A DNA stretch of 64,000 nt. Origin: CAKRJP01 sp963658085 (GTDB lineage Bacteria > Bacillota > Clostridia > Lachnospirales > Lachnospiraceae). Positions 1 to 7,885 of the stretch are shown here, piece by piece. Each line of letters starts with the position of its first letter. Position 1 is the first letter of the stretch. A model generated the notes under the pieces. It made no database searches and had not been told where the DNA came from. It saw only the letters and a list, made by a program, of their open reading frames with translations. A program made the position numbers and the translations under genes. The DNA is taken from assembly GCA_963658085.1 (NCBI GenBank), contig CAVKOU010000008.1, forward strand, positions 16,731-80,730. Direction: 5' to 3'.

Positions 1-1734
1 CGTATCAAACTCCCCATGCATTCTCTGAATATCCGTCATAGCTCTGCCTACATATTCGGAAGGAATCTCTAACCGGAAGCTAAAATATGGCTCTAACAAA
101 ATATTTTCAGCCTGCATAAGCCCCTGGCGAACTGCCCGGTAGGTAGACTGTCTGAAATCACCACCCTCCGTATGTTTTAGGTGCGCTTTTCCTGCCACCA
201 GGGTGATCTTCACATCCGTCAAAGCCGAACCTGTAAGAACCCCTTTATGTTCCTTCTCCTCCAAATGAGTTAGGATCAGCCGCTGCCAGTTCTTATCTAA
301 CATATCCTCGCTGCAGGCAGTTTCCAGTACTAATCCCTCGCCAGCCTGAGCCGGTTCCATTTTCAGATGCACTTCTGCATAATGTCTTAAAGGTTCAAAA
401 TGTCCAACACCCTCCACAACATTTCCAATGGTTTCTTTATAGACAATGCTTCCGGGGCCAAATGAAGGTTCCACAGAAAATCGCTCCATCATCAGGCTTT
501 TTAGCACTTCTTTTTGGACTTCTCCCATAAGCTGTACATGAATTTCAGACAGAGTCTCATTCCATACCACCTTAAGCATTGGATCCTCTTCCTCTAACTC
601 TCTGAGATACCCTAGCATCTTATGAGCATCTACATTCTCAGGAAGTTCCACCTGATAATTAATCACCGGCTCAAGCACCGGAAGATTAGATTCTTCTTCC
701 ATTCCAAGGCCTTGCCCGGGGTAGGTAGCGGTAAGTCCTGTAACAGCACAGATTCTTCCATCAGAAATCTCCTGCACCATTTCATATTTTTCACCGGAGT
801 AAATGCGAATCTGATTCACCTTTTCTTCCCAGATATTTCCATCTCTTCCTCGTCCTTGCAACAGATCCTTTACACGCAAAGTCCCGGAGGTAACCTTTAA
901 GTGAGTCAGGCGCTCGCCCTTTAAATCTCTGGAGATTTTATAAATCTTTCCTCCAAAGCCTTCTTCCTCCAGAGCTTGTTCCCTTAAGGTTTGATTCCCT
1001 AAGTCTTGCTCTCCCAAAGTTTCTTTCTGAAATCTAGGATTTTGGCAAAAAAGTTCAATTCCATCCAACAGTTCCCGGACGCCCATAAGTTTCAAAGCTG
1101 ATCCAAAATAGCAGGGAAATACCTGCCGGTTTCTAATAAGTGCGGCTATGGTATCCTGACTGATCTTTCCCTGATCTAAATATTCCTCCAGGGCATCCTC
1201 ATGGCAGGTGGCAAGATTTTCATAAAAGTCTCCCTGTTCTTGCCCTTCCATTTCTTCGTGAGAAAATACCGGAAACGCAAGACAGGATTCCTCCAAATTC
1301 TTTTGCAAATCCAGGAGAAGCTCTTCGGGAGCTCTTCCCTCCTGATCCATTTTGTTGATAAACAGAAAAGTAGGAACTTTGTAATGTTTTAAGAGTCTCC
1401 AAAGCGTCCTGGTATGGCCCTGAACTCCGTCCGCTCCGTTGATTACCAGAATCGCTGCATCTAAAACCTGTAGGGTTCGCTCCATCTCCGCCGCAAAATC
1501 CACATGTCCCGGAGTATCAAGAAGTGTCACGGACAGATCATGTAGCTTAACCTCCGCCTGCTTGGAAAAAATCGTAATCCCCCGCTCACGCTCTAAAGCA
1601 TAGGTATCCAGATAGGCATCCTTATGATCTACTCTTCCAGGTTTGCGAATTTTACCTGTAAGATATAAAATGCTCTCTGATAAAGTTGTCTTTCCGGCAT
1701 CTACATGAGCCACCAATCCTACTGTAATGTGCAT
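1..1734 (-). CDS. TetM/TetO-like ribosomal protection GTPase (3' end beyond window)
   Basis: This is an EF-G-like translational GTPase. The first 578 residues are visible and the C-terminus lies outside the window. The start ATG at 1734 follows AGAGGTG. G-domain motifs read in order: AHVDAGKTT (P-loop), ERGITI (switch I), DTPGHVDF and INKMD. Later segments match the order of domains in Tet(M) and Tet(O), including EPYFSFRLEIP near the visible end. Family members bind the ribosome and expel tetracycline, but chromosomal Clostridia homologues need not give resistance. Around residue 240 there is a short Leu/Glu/Gln-rich repeat inside the protein. It sits 58 bp downstream of the foldase gene, with a TCTTTTA-type repeat in the gap. 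No mobile-element gene is nearby, so a housekeeping paralogue is as likely as a resistance gene. Confidence 0.85.
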   Translation of the reverse strand, partial: MHITVGLVAHVDAGKTTLSESILYLTGKIRKPGRVDHKDAYLDTYALERERGITIFSKQAEVKLHDLSVTLLDTPGHVDFAAEMERTLQVLDAAILVINGADGVQGHTRTLWRLLKHYKVPTFLFINKMDQEGRAPEELLLDLQKNLEESCLAFPVFSHEEMEGQEQGDFYENLATCHEDALEEYLDQGKISQDTIAALIRNRQVFPCYFGSALKLMGVRELLDGIELFCQNPRFQKETLGEQDLGNQTLREQALEEEGFGGKIYKISRDLKGERLTHLKVTSGTLRVKDLLQGRGRDGNIWEEKVNQIRIYSGEKYEMVQEISDGRICAVTGLTATYPGQGLGMEEESNLPVLEPVINYQVELPENVDAHKMLGYLRELEEEDPMLKVVWNETLSEIHVQLMGEVQKEVLKSLMMERFSVEPSFGPGSIVYKETIGNVVEGVGHFEPLRHYAEVHLKMEPAQAGEGLVLETACSEDMLDKNWQRLILTHLEEKEHKGVLTGSALTDVKITLVAGKAHLKHTEGGDFRQSTYRAVRQGLMQAENILLEPYFSFRLEIPSEYVGRAMTDIQRMHGEFDT

Positions 1735-1743
1735 CCACAACAC

Positions 1744-1794
1744 CTCTTATCTTTTATCTTTTATCTCTTATCTCTTATTTTTTCTCTTATCTTT
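1744..1794. repeat. short tandem pyrimidine repeat between two genes
   Basis: About seven imperfect copies of a 6-8 bp unit (CTTATCT / CTTTTAT) fill the spacer between the foldase stop codon and the ribosome binding site of the GTPase gene. The repeat abuts the Shine-Dalgarno sequence, so a change in copy number would alter only the spacer. Confidence 0.7.
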
Positions 1795-2539
1795 AGACTG
1801 TAACCAGATATTTTTCTCGAAGTTCCTCTAATTTCTGACGGTAAGCCACAGCCTGTTTCTTCTCTAAAAGCTCTGCTTTTACATGTTCCTTTACATCCTC
1901 AAATTCCGGGATTACAGCTTCTACCTTCTTTTCAACCTTGATCAGGTGATATCCAAACTGCGTCTTCACAGGTCCGATAATGGTTCCGATCTCTCCATTA
2001 AATGCGGCCTCCTCAAACTCAGGAACCATCTGACCTTTTCCAAACTCTCCAAGGTTTCCACCTCTTTCTTTAGAAGGGCATGTAGAATGTTCCATCGCAG
2101 CATCCTCAAAAGTCTTGCTTCCTTCTTCGATCTCTTTCTTTACATTTTCAATAGCCTCTAACTCCTCCATCAAAATGTGCTTTGCGCTGACTCTTGCAGA
2201 ACTTCCAAAATGTTCTTTATTTAACCGGAAATACTCCTGCAGATCTTCCTCTGTTGCCTCTACTTCTTTTAAGATAACAGACACCGCTAGCTGTGACAAA
2301 ATATCTCTCTTAGTATTCTCAAGAACCATCTTAAAATCATCTGTCTCCTCAAGCTTAAGATCCTCTCCAAGCTTTGTAAACAAACGCATGTTAATTAACT
2401 GCTCCAAATACTGCTGTCTAAACTGAGGATTATTAATATAAGCCTGGTGCTCTCTCGGTGCATTTTTAAGGACTGCATCAAGCTGTGCCTCTGTAATCTC
2501 TTCTCCTGCAACAACTGCTAAAACTTTGCTCTCACTCAT
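1793..2539 (-). CDS. PpiC-type peptidyl-prolyl isomerase (parvulin foldase)
   Basis: A 248-residue parvulin-family prolyl isomerase. The start ATG at 2539 has AAGGAG eight bases upstream; an in-frame upstream extension has no such site. The N-terminal half is a helical SurA/PrsA-like chaperone part. The parvulin domain (about residues 115-215) shows SAKHILM, GGNLGEFGKGQMVPEFE and FGYHLIKV, the usual order of family motifs. No signal peptide or lipobox is visible, so unlike PrsA it probably acts in the cytoplasm. It lies between mgtE and the GTPase gene on the same strand, 215 bp after mgtE. Confidence 0.88.
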   Translation of the reverse strand: MSESKVLAVVAGEEITEAQLDAVLKNAPREHQAYINNPQFRQQYLEQLINMRLFTKLGEDLKLEETDDFKMVLENTKRDILSQLAVSVILKEVEATEEDLQEYFRLNKEHFGSSARVSAKHILMEELEAIENVKKEIEEGSKTFEDAAMEHSTCPSKERGGNLGEFGKGQMVPEFEEAAFNGEIGTIIGPVKTQFGYHLIKVEKKVEAVIPEFEDVKEHVKAELLEKKQAVAYRQKLEELREKYLVTV

Positions 2540-2703
2540 GATTTTAATCTCCTTGTTTTTCATTTTATAAAAGTTATTTGTACCATAACAATACAGGGAG
2601 ATATGGGTTTCCCACATATTTCCCTGCAACTATCATTTCTTATTATTTTGTAATACCCACCTGCAATCCAAACAATTCCTGCAAAATTTTCATGTGATTT
2701 CTC

Positions 2704-2755
2704 CATAGAACTTTCCTATAAAATTTTCCCATAAAACTTTGCTATGAAACTTTGT
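2704..2755. repeat. four tandem 13-bp repeats after mgtE
   Basis: Four adjacent imperfect 13-bp units read CATAGAACTTTCC, TATAAAATTTTCC, CATAAAACTTTGC and TATGAAACTTTGT on the plus strand. They end at the mgtE stop codon. No intrinsic terminator is visible here, and no function is known. Confidence 0.8.
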
Positions 2756-4152
2756 TATGCAAGCCTCAATACGTTAATTACCAGTACCCATACCATGCTA
2801 TAGTAAATCACCACTGCCGTCAAGTCATTCACGGTAGAAATCAGGGGACCGGATGCAACTGCCGGATCTACCCCTACTTTCGTAAATATAATCGGGACAA
2901 TGGTTCCAATCAGACTGGATACCGTCATGGCTACCAAAAGAGCCACTCCTACGCAACCGGAGATTGCGAAGGCATTCAATAAAATATTGATCTTAAATAC
3001 ATAAATGTAAATTCCTATGACAATAAATGCCAGAATTCCTAAGATCAGTCCGTTGGCAAATCCTACTTTTACTTCTTTCATAATTAAAGAGAAAATCTCT
3101 TTGCCGTCTAACTCCTCGTCAATCAATACACGAATGGTAACCGCCAAAGACTGGGTTCCAACATTTCCCGCCATACCTAGGATCATAGACTGGAAACATA
3201 CTACCAAAGCAATTTTTGAAACCACGCCCTCAAAGACACCTACCACCGAAGATACTCCCATAGCCAAAAATAACAGAATCACTAGCCACGGCAATCTCTT
3301 TCGCACACTTTCGCGAAGAGTTTCTTCCAGGTCTTCCTCTTCCGTCAAACCGGCCAACTTCGCGTAGTCTTCACCCATCTCGTCATCCACTACCTCTACA
3401 ATGTCCTGAGAAGTGATAACACCGATAATCTCATCTTCGCTATTTAATACCGGAATGGAATCCTCCGCATAGTCCCTCAAACGGTCGATACAGTCGCTGA
3501 TCATCTCATGATCTCGAACATAAGGGTAAGAGGTTGTAATCAAATCCTCTAAATTCACATAGGTCCTGGCTATGATCAGATCCTTAAGATCCAAAGCTCC
3601 GTAAAATTTCCCCTCTTCGTCTGACACATAGATGGTGGAAATATTATCATTATCCTCCGCCTGTGCCACCAGGGACTTCATGGCTTCTTTGATGGTGAGA
3701 TTTTTGGTAATCTCAATGAAGTTGGTAGTCATCCTGCTACCGATCTCATCTTCCTCGTAAGACCGGATTAATGCAATGTCCTCTCTACTATCTTCATCAA
3801 TGAGTTTTAGGATCTGCTTTCTGTCATCCTCCTCCAACTCTTCCAGAACATCTACCGCGTCGTCAGAATCCATGTTCTCTACAACCTTTGCAGCGCTGTG
3901 GATATCCAACTCTCCCAGGTAGTCGTCTACATCATCGATATAGGTAAAAATTTCAGACACACGTTCCGCGCCTAAAACATGATATAACTTCTTACGATCC
4001 TCTTCCGGCAACTGCTGTAAGGCTCCGGCAATATCATTTTCATGATAATTGTCTAACTGAGCCAGTATCTCCTCGTCCGGCAGATCGCTGCTTAATATGG
4101 CCGCCAGTTCTTCCTCATAATTCGGAATGACGATCTCTTCATTATTATCCAT
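2755..4152 (-). CDS. mgtE: magnesium transporter MgtE
   Basis: A 465-residue Mg2+ channel/transporter of the inner membrane. It has the complete family layout: an acidic N-terminal superhelical domain (about 1-130), two CBS domains (about 135-260, with the segments FIEITKNLTIKEAM and VITSQDIVEVVDDE) and a five-helix membrane domain from about residue 288. In characterised MgtE proteins the N and CBS domains close the pore when Mg2+ is bound. The start ATG at 4152 is preceded by AAGGAGGAAAAATCCTT. It is transcribed from a strong promoter at 4420-4448 through a 40-codon leader ORF, which suggests Mg2+-dependent expression. Confidence 0.95.
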   Translation of the reverse strand: MDNNEEIVIPNYEEELAAILSSDLPDEEILAQLDNYHENDIAGALQQLPEEDRKKLYHVLGAERVSEIFTYIDDVDDYLGELDIHSAAKVVENMDSDDAVDVLEELEEDDRKQILKLIDEDSREDIALIRSYEEDEIGSRMTTNFIEITKNLTIKEAMKSLVAQAEDNDNISTIYVSDEEGKFYGALDLKDLIIARTYVNLEDLITTSYPYVRDHEMISDCIDRLRDYAEDSIPVLNSEDEIIGVITSQDIVEVVDDEMGEDYAKLAGLTEEEDLEETLRESVRKRLPWLVILLFLAMGVSSVVGVFEGVVSKIALVVCFQSMILGMAGNVGTQSLAVTIRVLIDEELDGKEIFSLIMKEVKVGFANGLILGILAFIVIGIYIYVFKINILLNAFAISGCVGVALLVAMTVSSLIGTIVPIIFTKVGVDPAVASGPLISTVNDLTAVVIYYSMVWVLVINVLRLA

Positions 4153-4242
4153 AAGGATTTTTCCTCCTTGTCTCTAACATTCTTTCTATTAGACACCATG
4201 AGGAATCTGTAAACAATACATCTATGTCTACTCTATCAATCC

Positions 4243-4261
4243 ATAAGATTTTAAATCTTAT
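4243..4261 (-). promoter_or_regulatory. inverted repeat overlapping the leader ORF stop codon
   Basis: A perfect 9-bp inverted repeat, ATAAGATTT and AAATCTTAT around one base, covers the stop codon of the leader ORF. A stem of about 8 bp with a 3-base loop could form in the mRNA. No U-run follows, so it is not a standard terminator. A ribosome finishing the leader would melt it; a ribosome that falls off early would not. That it regulates mgtE is inference. Confidence 0.5.
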
Positions 4262-4380
4262 CTGACAAATAAACTTATATATCTAGAAGGCTCATATAAG
4301 GGATCAGGCCCTATGGCTTCCTGTTCACTGACTCCACCATCGTGGTTCCTACTTCGCCCTCTACTATCGCCACTATCCAT
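4258..4380 (-). CDS. MgtL-like leader peptide upstream of mgtE
   Basis: A 40-codon ORF between the mgtE promoter and mgtE. The ATG at 4380 is preceded by AGAGGTAGGTG with suitable spacing. The first part is rich in Asp, Ser, Arg and Gly (starting MDSGDSRGRS), followed by EQEAI. The last 17 residues are GPDPLYEPSRYISLFVR. This Pro-Asp-Pro, Pro, Arg, Phe-x-Arg pattern resembles enterobacterial MgtL, which I recall as starting MEPDPTPLPRRR and ending near LFR. MgtL senses low Mg2+ or ribosome destabilisation at its acidic/proline run and controls mgtA. The stop codon lies 105 bp before mgtE. A leader role here is inferred from position, ribosome binding site and the motif. Confidence 0.6.
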   Translation of the reverse strand: MDSGDSRGRSRNHDGGVSEQEAIGPDPLYEPSRYISLFVR

Positions 4381-4419
4381 TATATTCACCTACCTCTCGC
4401 ACTTTTTTCATACGTAGTT

Positions 4420-4448
4420 AGTATACTACTTACCCATATTTGTGTCAA
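4420..4448 (-). promoter_or_regulatory. sigma-A promoter of the mgtE leader transcript
   Basis: TTGACA (4448-4443), 17-bp spacer, TATACT (4425-4420) on the minus strand. The inferred start is about 30 bases before the leader ORF and 260 bases before mgtE. Confidence 0.85.
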
Positions 4449-4509
4449 AAATAATCCCTGTTTTTATGAAGATTTAACCCATCCATTACATCATTATAAA
4501 GAGCATTAT

Positions 4510-4553
4510 AAAAGAAAAATAGCGTTGCAAAAATTAAATATCTTTGCAACGCC
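4510..4553 (-). terminator. intrinsic terminator of the GldG/DUF4340 operon
   Basis: On the minus strand, arms GCGTTGCAAA and TTTGCAACGC flank an 11-base loop and are followed by ATTTTTCTTTT. It lies about 50 bp past the stop codon at 4604. Confidence 0.85.
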
Positions 4554-4603
4554 ATGTCCCTTTGAAAATCATTCTGAAACAGATTCTTCAGTTACTACAA
4601 ATT

Positions 4604-5512
4604 TTACTCTGAATCGCCAGAATCACTACTGTCTACGGTTGTCATATTGTTAATAATATCGGTACTAACCTGGTATACCAGCTTCGAACCATCTACCATA
4701 AGGTAGCGGTTTCCATCTCCGGTCTCTTTTCCGATATAGACGGTAAATGTTTCCTTATCATCTCCGTTTTTGTAAGTCGCCGTGGCAGTGGTTCTCTCGC
4801 TTTCTGTCAAACCATAATTTGACAAGGTCTCATCTGTCACGTGATAATCTACAGGCTCTGTCAAGCTCAGAGCTCCAAAGCCTCCCGCAAGTTCGCTAAG
4901 ATCATCCTCGTCTTTATATTTGGTAGTTTCTCCTGCTACTGTAATCTCTACTTTCTTGAGATTTCCACTTCCGATGCTTGGAACTGTATCATTATCCACA
5001 ACTTCGCTCAAATCAAATTGCAAACTTCCTGTAAGCGTGCTGTCAATGGTATAAACCTTTTCGCTATCATCGATAGAAGCGTAATAATTTTCTCCTGTGG
5101 CATCTCCCACATGAAGGGTATGTTCTTTATCATCGCTATCGGTATAGGAAATTTCATAGAGAGGACTGGTAAGTCCATAATCCTCCAAGTCATCCGGATC
5201 CTTAATCTCTCTTACGGCCTCAAGCCCTGTAATGGTTGTCTCCAAACTGTCCAGGGTAGACTGAGCGATAGGGATCTCGTGATCTGCATCGTAATACCAG
5301 GTTCCATCCTCTGATACAAAGGCCATGGTACTGTTGCCATCAGTATAGCTGATCTTTGTCAAGGAGTCGGCATCCACTAAATGAATCTCTGCCTCTTTCT
5401 CCTCCTCTTCTTTTTTCGTTTCCGCATGTTTATTGTAAGCACTAAGACCAAAGTACACAGCTACCAAGGCCACCAACACTATAAGAAGGAGCATTAATTT
5501 ATTTTTCTTCAC
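4604..5512 (-). CDS. DUF4340 domain protein, partner of a GldG-type ABC system
   Basis: A 302-residue protein with one N-terminal membrane segment (about residues 5-23, LMLLLIVLVALVAVYFGL) and an extracytoplasmic part. The external region has two repeats of the DUF4340 type: segments such as TLDSLETTITGLEAVREI and YGLTSPLYEISYT, then LSNYGLTESERTTATATY and TVYIGKETGDGNRYLMV. In Bacteroidetes and many Clostridia this family is encoded next to GldG-like ABC components; its biochemical role is not established. The gene begins 12 bp after the GldG-like gene and is the last of the operon, followed by a terminator. Ser/Asp-rich C-terminus. Confidence 0.8.
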   Translation of the reverse strand: MKKNKLMLLLIVLVALVAVYFGLSAYNKHAETKKEEEEKEAEIHLVDADSLTKISYTDGNSTMAFVSEDGTWYYDADHEIPIAQSTLDSLETTITGLEAVREIKDPDDLEDYGLTSPLYEISYTDSDDKEHTLHVGDATGENYYASIDDSEKVYTIDSTLTGSLQFDLSEVVDNDTVPSIGSGNLKKVEITVAGETTKYKDEDDLSELAGGFGALSLTEPVDYHVTDETLSNYGLTESERTTATATYKNGDDKETFTVYIGKETGDGNRYLMVDGSKLVYQVSTDIINNMTTVDSSDSGDSE

Positions 5513-5524
5513 AACAACCCCTCC

Positions 5525-7009
5525 TTAAGCTTTTCTTCTCTTCCACCATTTGCTAAATCCATAGATCACAATGATTAATGGAATACCGAAAATGATCAAG
5601 AGACTGATAGGTCCGGCATATTGCATGGTGTTGTTGGTTACTTCCAGGCTCTTTGATGCAATGGCAAGATTTTGAACTCCATCAAAGTTATTTGTCACCG
5701 CATTCATAAATAAGGTGAGATTTTCCAAAGTTGAGAAGGAATCTGTCACCTGACTGTCAATCATAGAAGTAGACGAGATTACCGTAAGTTTTGCCTCTTT
5801 TGTGGTGCTATCACTGTCAGAACTATCACTATCTGAACTGTCGCTATCAGAAGTATCACTGTCGGAACTATCTGAGCTGTTACTGTCATCTGCATCAATA
5901 GTCTCTGTAGCTACAGCTCCCAATACATAAGTTCCCTGCTCCTGAGAATCCTCTGTTACCGCATAAGCATTTGTGGAAGTGGTCATGAAGGATTCTACAT
6001 CAATGGAATCATTTGCCGGATCTGTAAGGGTAAGTCCGTGAGCATTGACGAACATCACCATATTCGATGACAATCCCTCAGCCAAATCTCCTGTTGCAGT
6101 GATATTTGGGAAAATATAATAGTAATTTCCCTGGTAACTACGCTCCATATCTGCAATATATCCATCAGCTCTTTCCATACCATAGGTATTAAGGAGTGCG
6201 TCTAAGTTCGGAACCTCGCCGTCGATTTCTCCAAGAATAATAAAGACCTTACCACCATCTTTCATGTAATTTTCGATCATGGTCTTTTCATCTTCTGTAA
6301 GATCCGAACTGATTCCATTGATAAAGAGAAGATCACAATCATCCGGGATCTCGCTCTGCATCATTAGATTGATTTCTTCCTCTTCCATATTATTCTTACT
6401 CATAAGATCTGTTACGGAAGTTGAGAAAGAAGTCTCTCCGTGTCCGGAGGTATAGTACATTTTATTGCTGTCTGTACTGGTTACATAATTTACCGCGCTG
6501 GTAAGCTGTCCCTCTCCGTCAAACTCTGTAGCAGTGCTGCTTCCTGTGGTGTAGTAAGAATAAGCATCTGATACCAAAATGCTGGAGAATGCTACTGTGG
6601 TGCTTTTTCCTGTATCCTCACATTTTACAAGAATGGTATCTGAGGAAACATTATTTTCTGTCAAAGCCGATGGATGTTGTACCGGATCCACCCACTCTAC
6701 GCTGATCTTATTTGACAGGGCAGAATATTTACTTAAAAATGTCTTGATCTTGTCATCGGTACTACTTTTTTCAGCATAAACCGTAAAGGTTACTTTGCTG
6801 TCTAAGTCCTTTAACAGATCCTTACTGGTATCTGTAATCTCATAAATCCGGTTGTCACTGATATCTATATTTCGAACACTTTCCGGAAGCTGTCCTGCGA
6901 TCAGATTGATCACCACCACGATTCCGATGGCCACTGCAATCAGTCCCACACTGTAGCTTCCATTTCTGGAAGTCTGACTTCCAAATAATTTCTTAATTTT
7001 CTCTAACAT
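5525..7009 (-). CDS. GldG-like ABC transporter auxiliary membrane protein
   Basis: A 494-residue membrane protein of the GldG / ABC-type auxiliary family. It has one N-terminal transmembrane helix (about 20-40), a large external domain with YTSGHGETSFS and LLFINGISSDLTEDEKTMIENYMKDGG (the GATase-like part of GldG proteins, given here in pieces), and one C-terminal helix (about 465-488, ISLLIIFGIPLIIVIYGF) before a basic tail. Residues about 375-405 are a Ser/Asp repeat (SSDSDTSDSDSSDSDSS), a likely flexible linker. It lies between the permease (9 bp gap) and the DUF4340 gene. In gliding bacteria GldA/F/G form an ABC complex, but this organism type does not glide; here the role is probably envelope export or remodelling (inference). 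Confidence 0.85.
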   Translation of the reverse strand: MLEKIKKLFGSQTSRNGSYSVGLIAVAIGIVVVINLIAGQLPESVRNIDISDNRIYEITDTSKDLLKDLDSKVTFTVYAEKSSTDDKIKTFLSKYSALSNKISVEWVDPVQHPSALTENNVSSDTILVKCEDTGKSTTVAFSSILVSDAYSYYTTGSSTATEFDGEGQLTSAVNYVTSTDSNKMYYTSGHGETSFSTSVTDLMSKNNMEEEEINLMMQSEIPDDCDLLFINGISSDLTEDEKTMIENYMKDGGKVFIILGEIDGEVPNLDALLNTYGMERADGYIADMERSYQGNYYYIFPNITATGDLAEGLSSNMVMFVNAHGLTLTDPANDSIDVESFMTTSTNAYAVTEDSQEQGTYVLGAVATETIDADDSNSSDSSDSDTSDSDSSDSDSSDSDSTTKEAKLTVISSTSMIDSQVTDSFSTLENLTLFMNAVTNNFDGVQNLAIASKSLEVTNNTMQYAGPISLLIIFGIPLIIVIYGFSKWWKRRKA

Positions 7010-7018
7010 GGGAACCTC

Positions 7019-7885
7019 CTAACTCCAGCGTCTCTTTTGTATCATCTGAATGGTCAGGAAATTGAACAAAAAGATGATGGACAAGTACATGATGATACCG
7101 CTGACATCCAACAGATTGTCAGAAGAAATGCTGCTAAATGTGCTAAATAAATCCATTTTTCCAAACACATTTGCAAGAAGTCCCTCATAAAGGGAAGACT
7201 TTACGATATATGGAATGATACTTCCAAGCAATACCACAACTTCCAGCACGACTGCCACAAGCCAATTATTTGTCATGCGCCAGATTAAGCCAACGACTAC
7301 CGTAAGGATCACAATAACACCCACCAGGTTAATCCAGGCTGCAGTTCCGATAAAGTTAGTAAGTCCACTCCAAAGATAGGTGATCATCAATACACCAAAG
7401 GTTCCAATGGCTGCTAGGATCTGACTTTCGGTCAAAGAAGAAATAAACATTCCAATGGAAATATATACACTTCCCAAAAGGAAGAATACCAAAATTGCCA
7501 GATAATCCACTTTAATATAAGCGGTTCCCTGAGACATAATAATTAACGGGAACATAAGGTAAATTATACAAGGAATCGCAAAAATGCTGACCATTGCAAG
7601 GAATTTTCCTAAAACAACTTCCGTAAGGCTTACCGGATAAGTAAGAAGCATCTGATCCGTCTTGGTTTTTCGATCCTCCGCAAAACTTCGCATGGTAAGA
7701 ACCGGCACCGCAATAAGAAGTACAAAGGTAATACTGGACAATACATAAGAGAAATATGGATATCCATAATTCAAGTTGTAGGCCATAAAATATACCCCTG
7801 TAAAAGCTACCAAGAACGCGATAAATACATACCCGATCATAGAATGAAAGTAAGATTTTAATTCTCTTTTATAAATCGCTATCAT
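7019..7885 (-). CDS. GldF-like ABC transporter permease
   Basis: A 288-residue ABC-2 type permease with six predicted membrane helices, starting MIAIYKRELKSYFHSMIGY. The early conserved motif FAEDRKTKTDQMLLTYP is characteristic of GldF/NosY-type permeases. The ATG at 7885 has AGGAGGTG just upstream; a longer reading frame to 7924 has no ribosome binding site. The start overlaps the 3' end of the ATPase gene by 17 bp, so the two are probably translationally coupled. The substrate is unknown. Confidence 0.9.
   Translation of the reverse strand: MIAIYKRELKSYFHSMIGYVFIAFLVAFTGVYFMAYNLNYGYPYFSYVLSSITFVLLIAVPVLTMRSFAEDRKTKTDQMLLTYPVSLTEVVLGKFLAMVSIFAIPCIIYLMFPLIIMSQGTAYIKVDYLAILVFFLLGSVYISIGMFISSLTESQILAAIGTFGVLMITYLWSGLTNFIGTAAWINLVGVIVILTVVVGLIWRMTNNWLVAVVLEVVVLLGSIIPYIVKSSLYEGLLANVFGKMDLFSTFSSISSDNLLDVSGIIMYLSIIFLFNFLTIQMIQKRRWS

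Noticed and set aside
1..1734. mobile tetracycline-resistance element
   Set aside because: No transposase, integrase, conjugation gene or inverted repeat was found nearby.
1744..2755. CRISPR-like repeats
   Set aside because: Units are 6-13 bp, directly adjacent and without spacers; no cas gene is present.
4258..4380. M-box or other known Mg2+ riboswitch in the mgtE leader
   Set aside because: The conserved M-box core such as GCTGCTGCC is not present; the ORF explains the sequence better.
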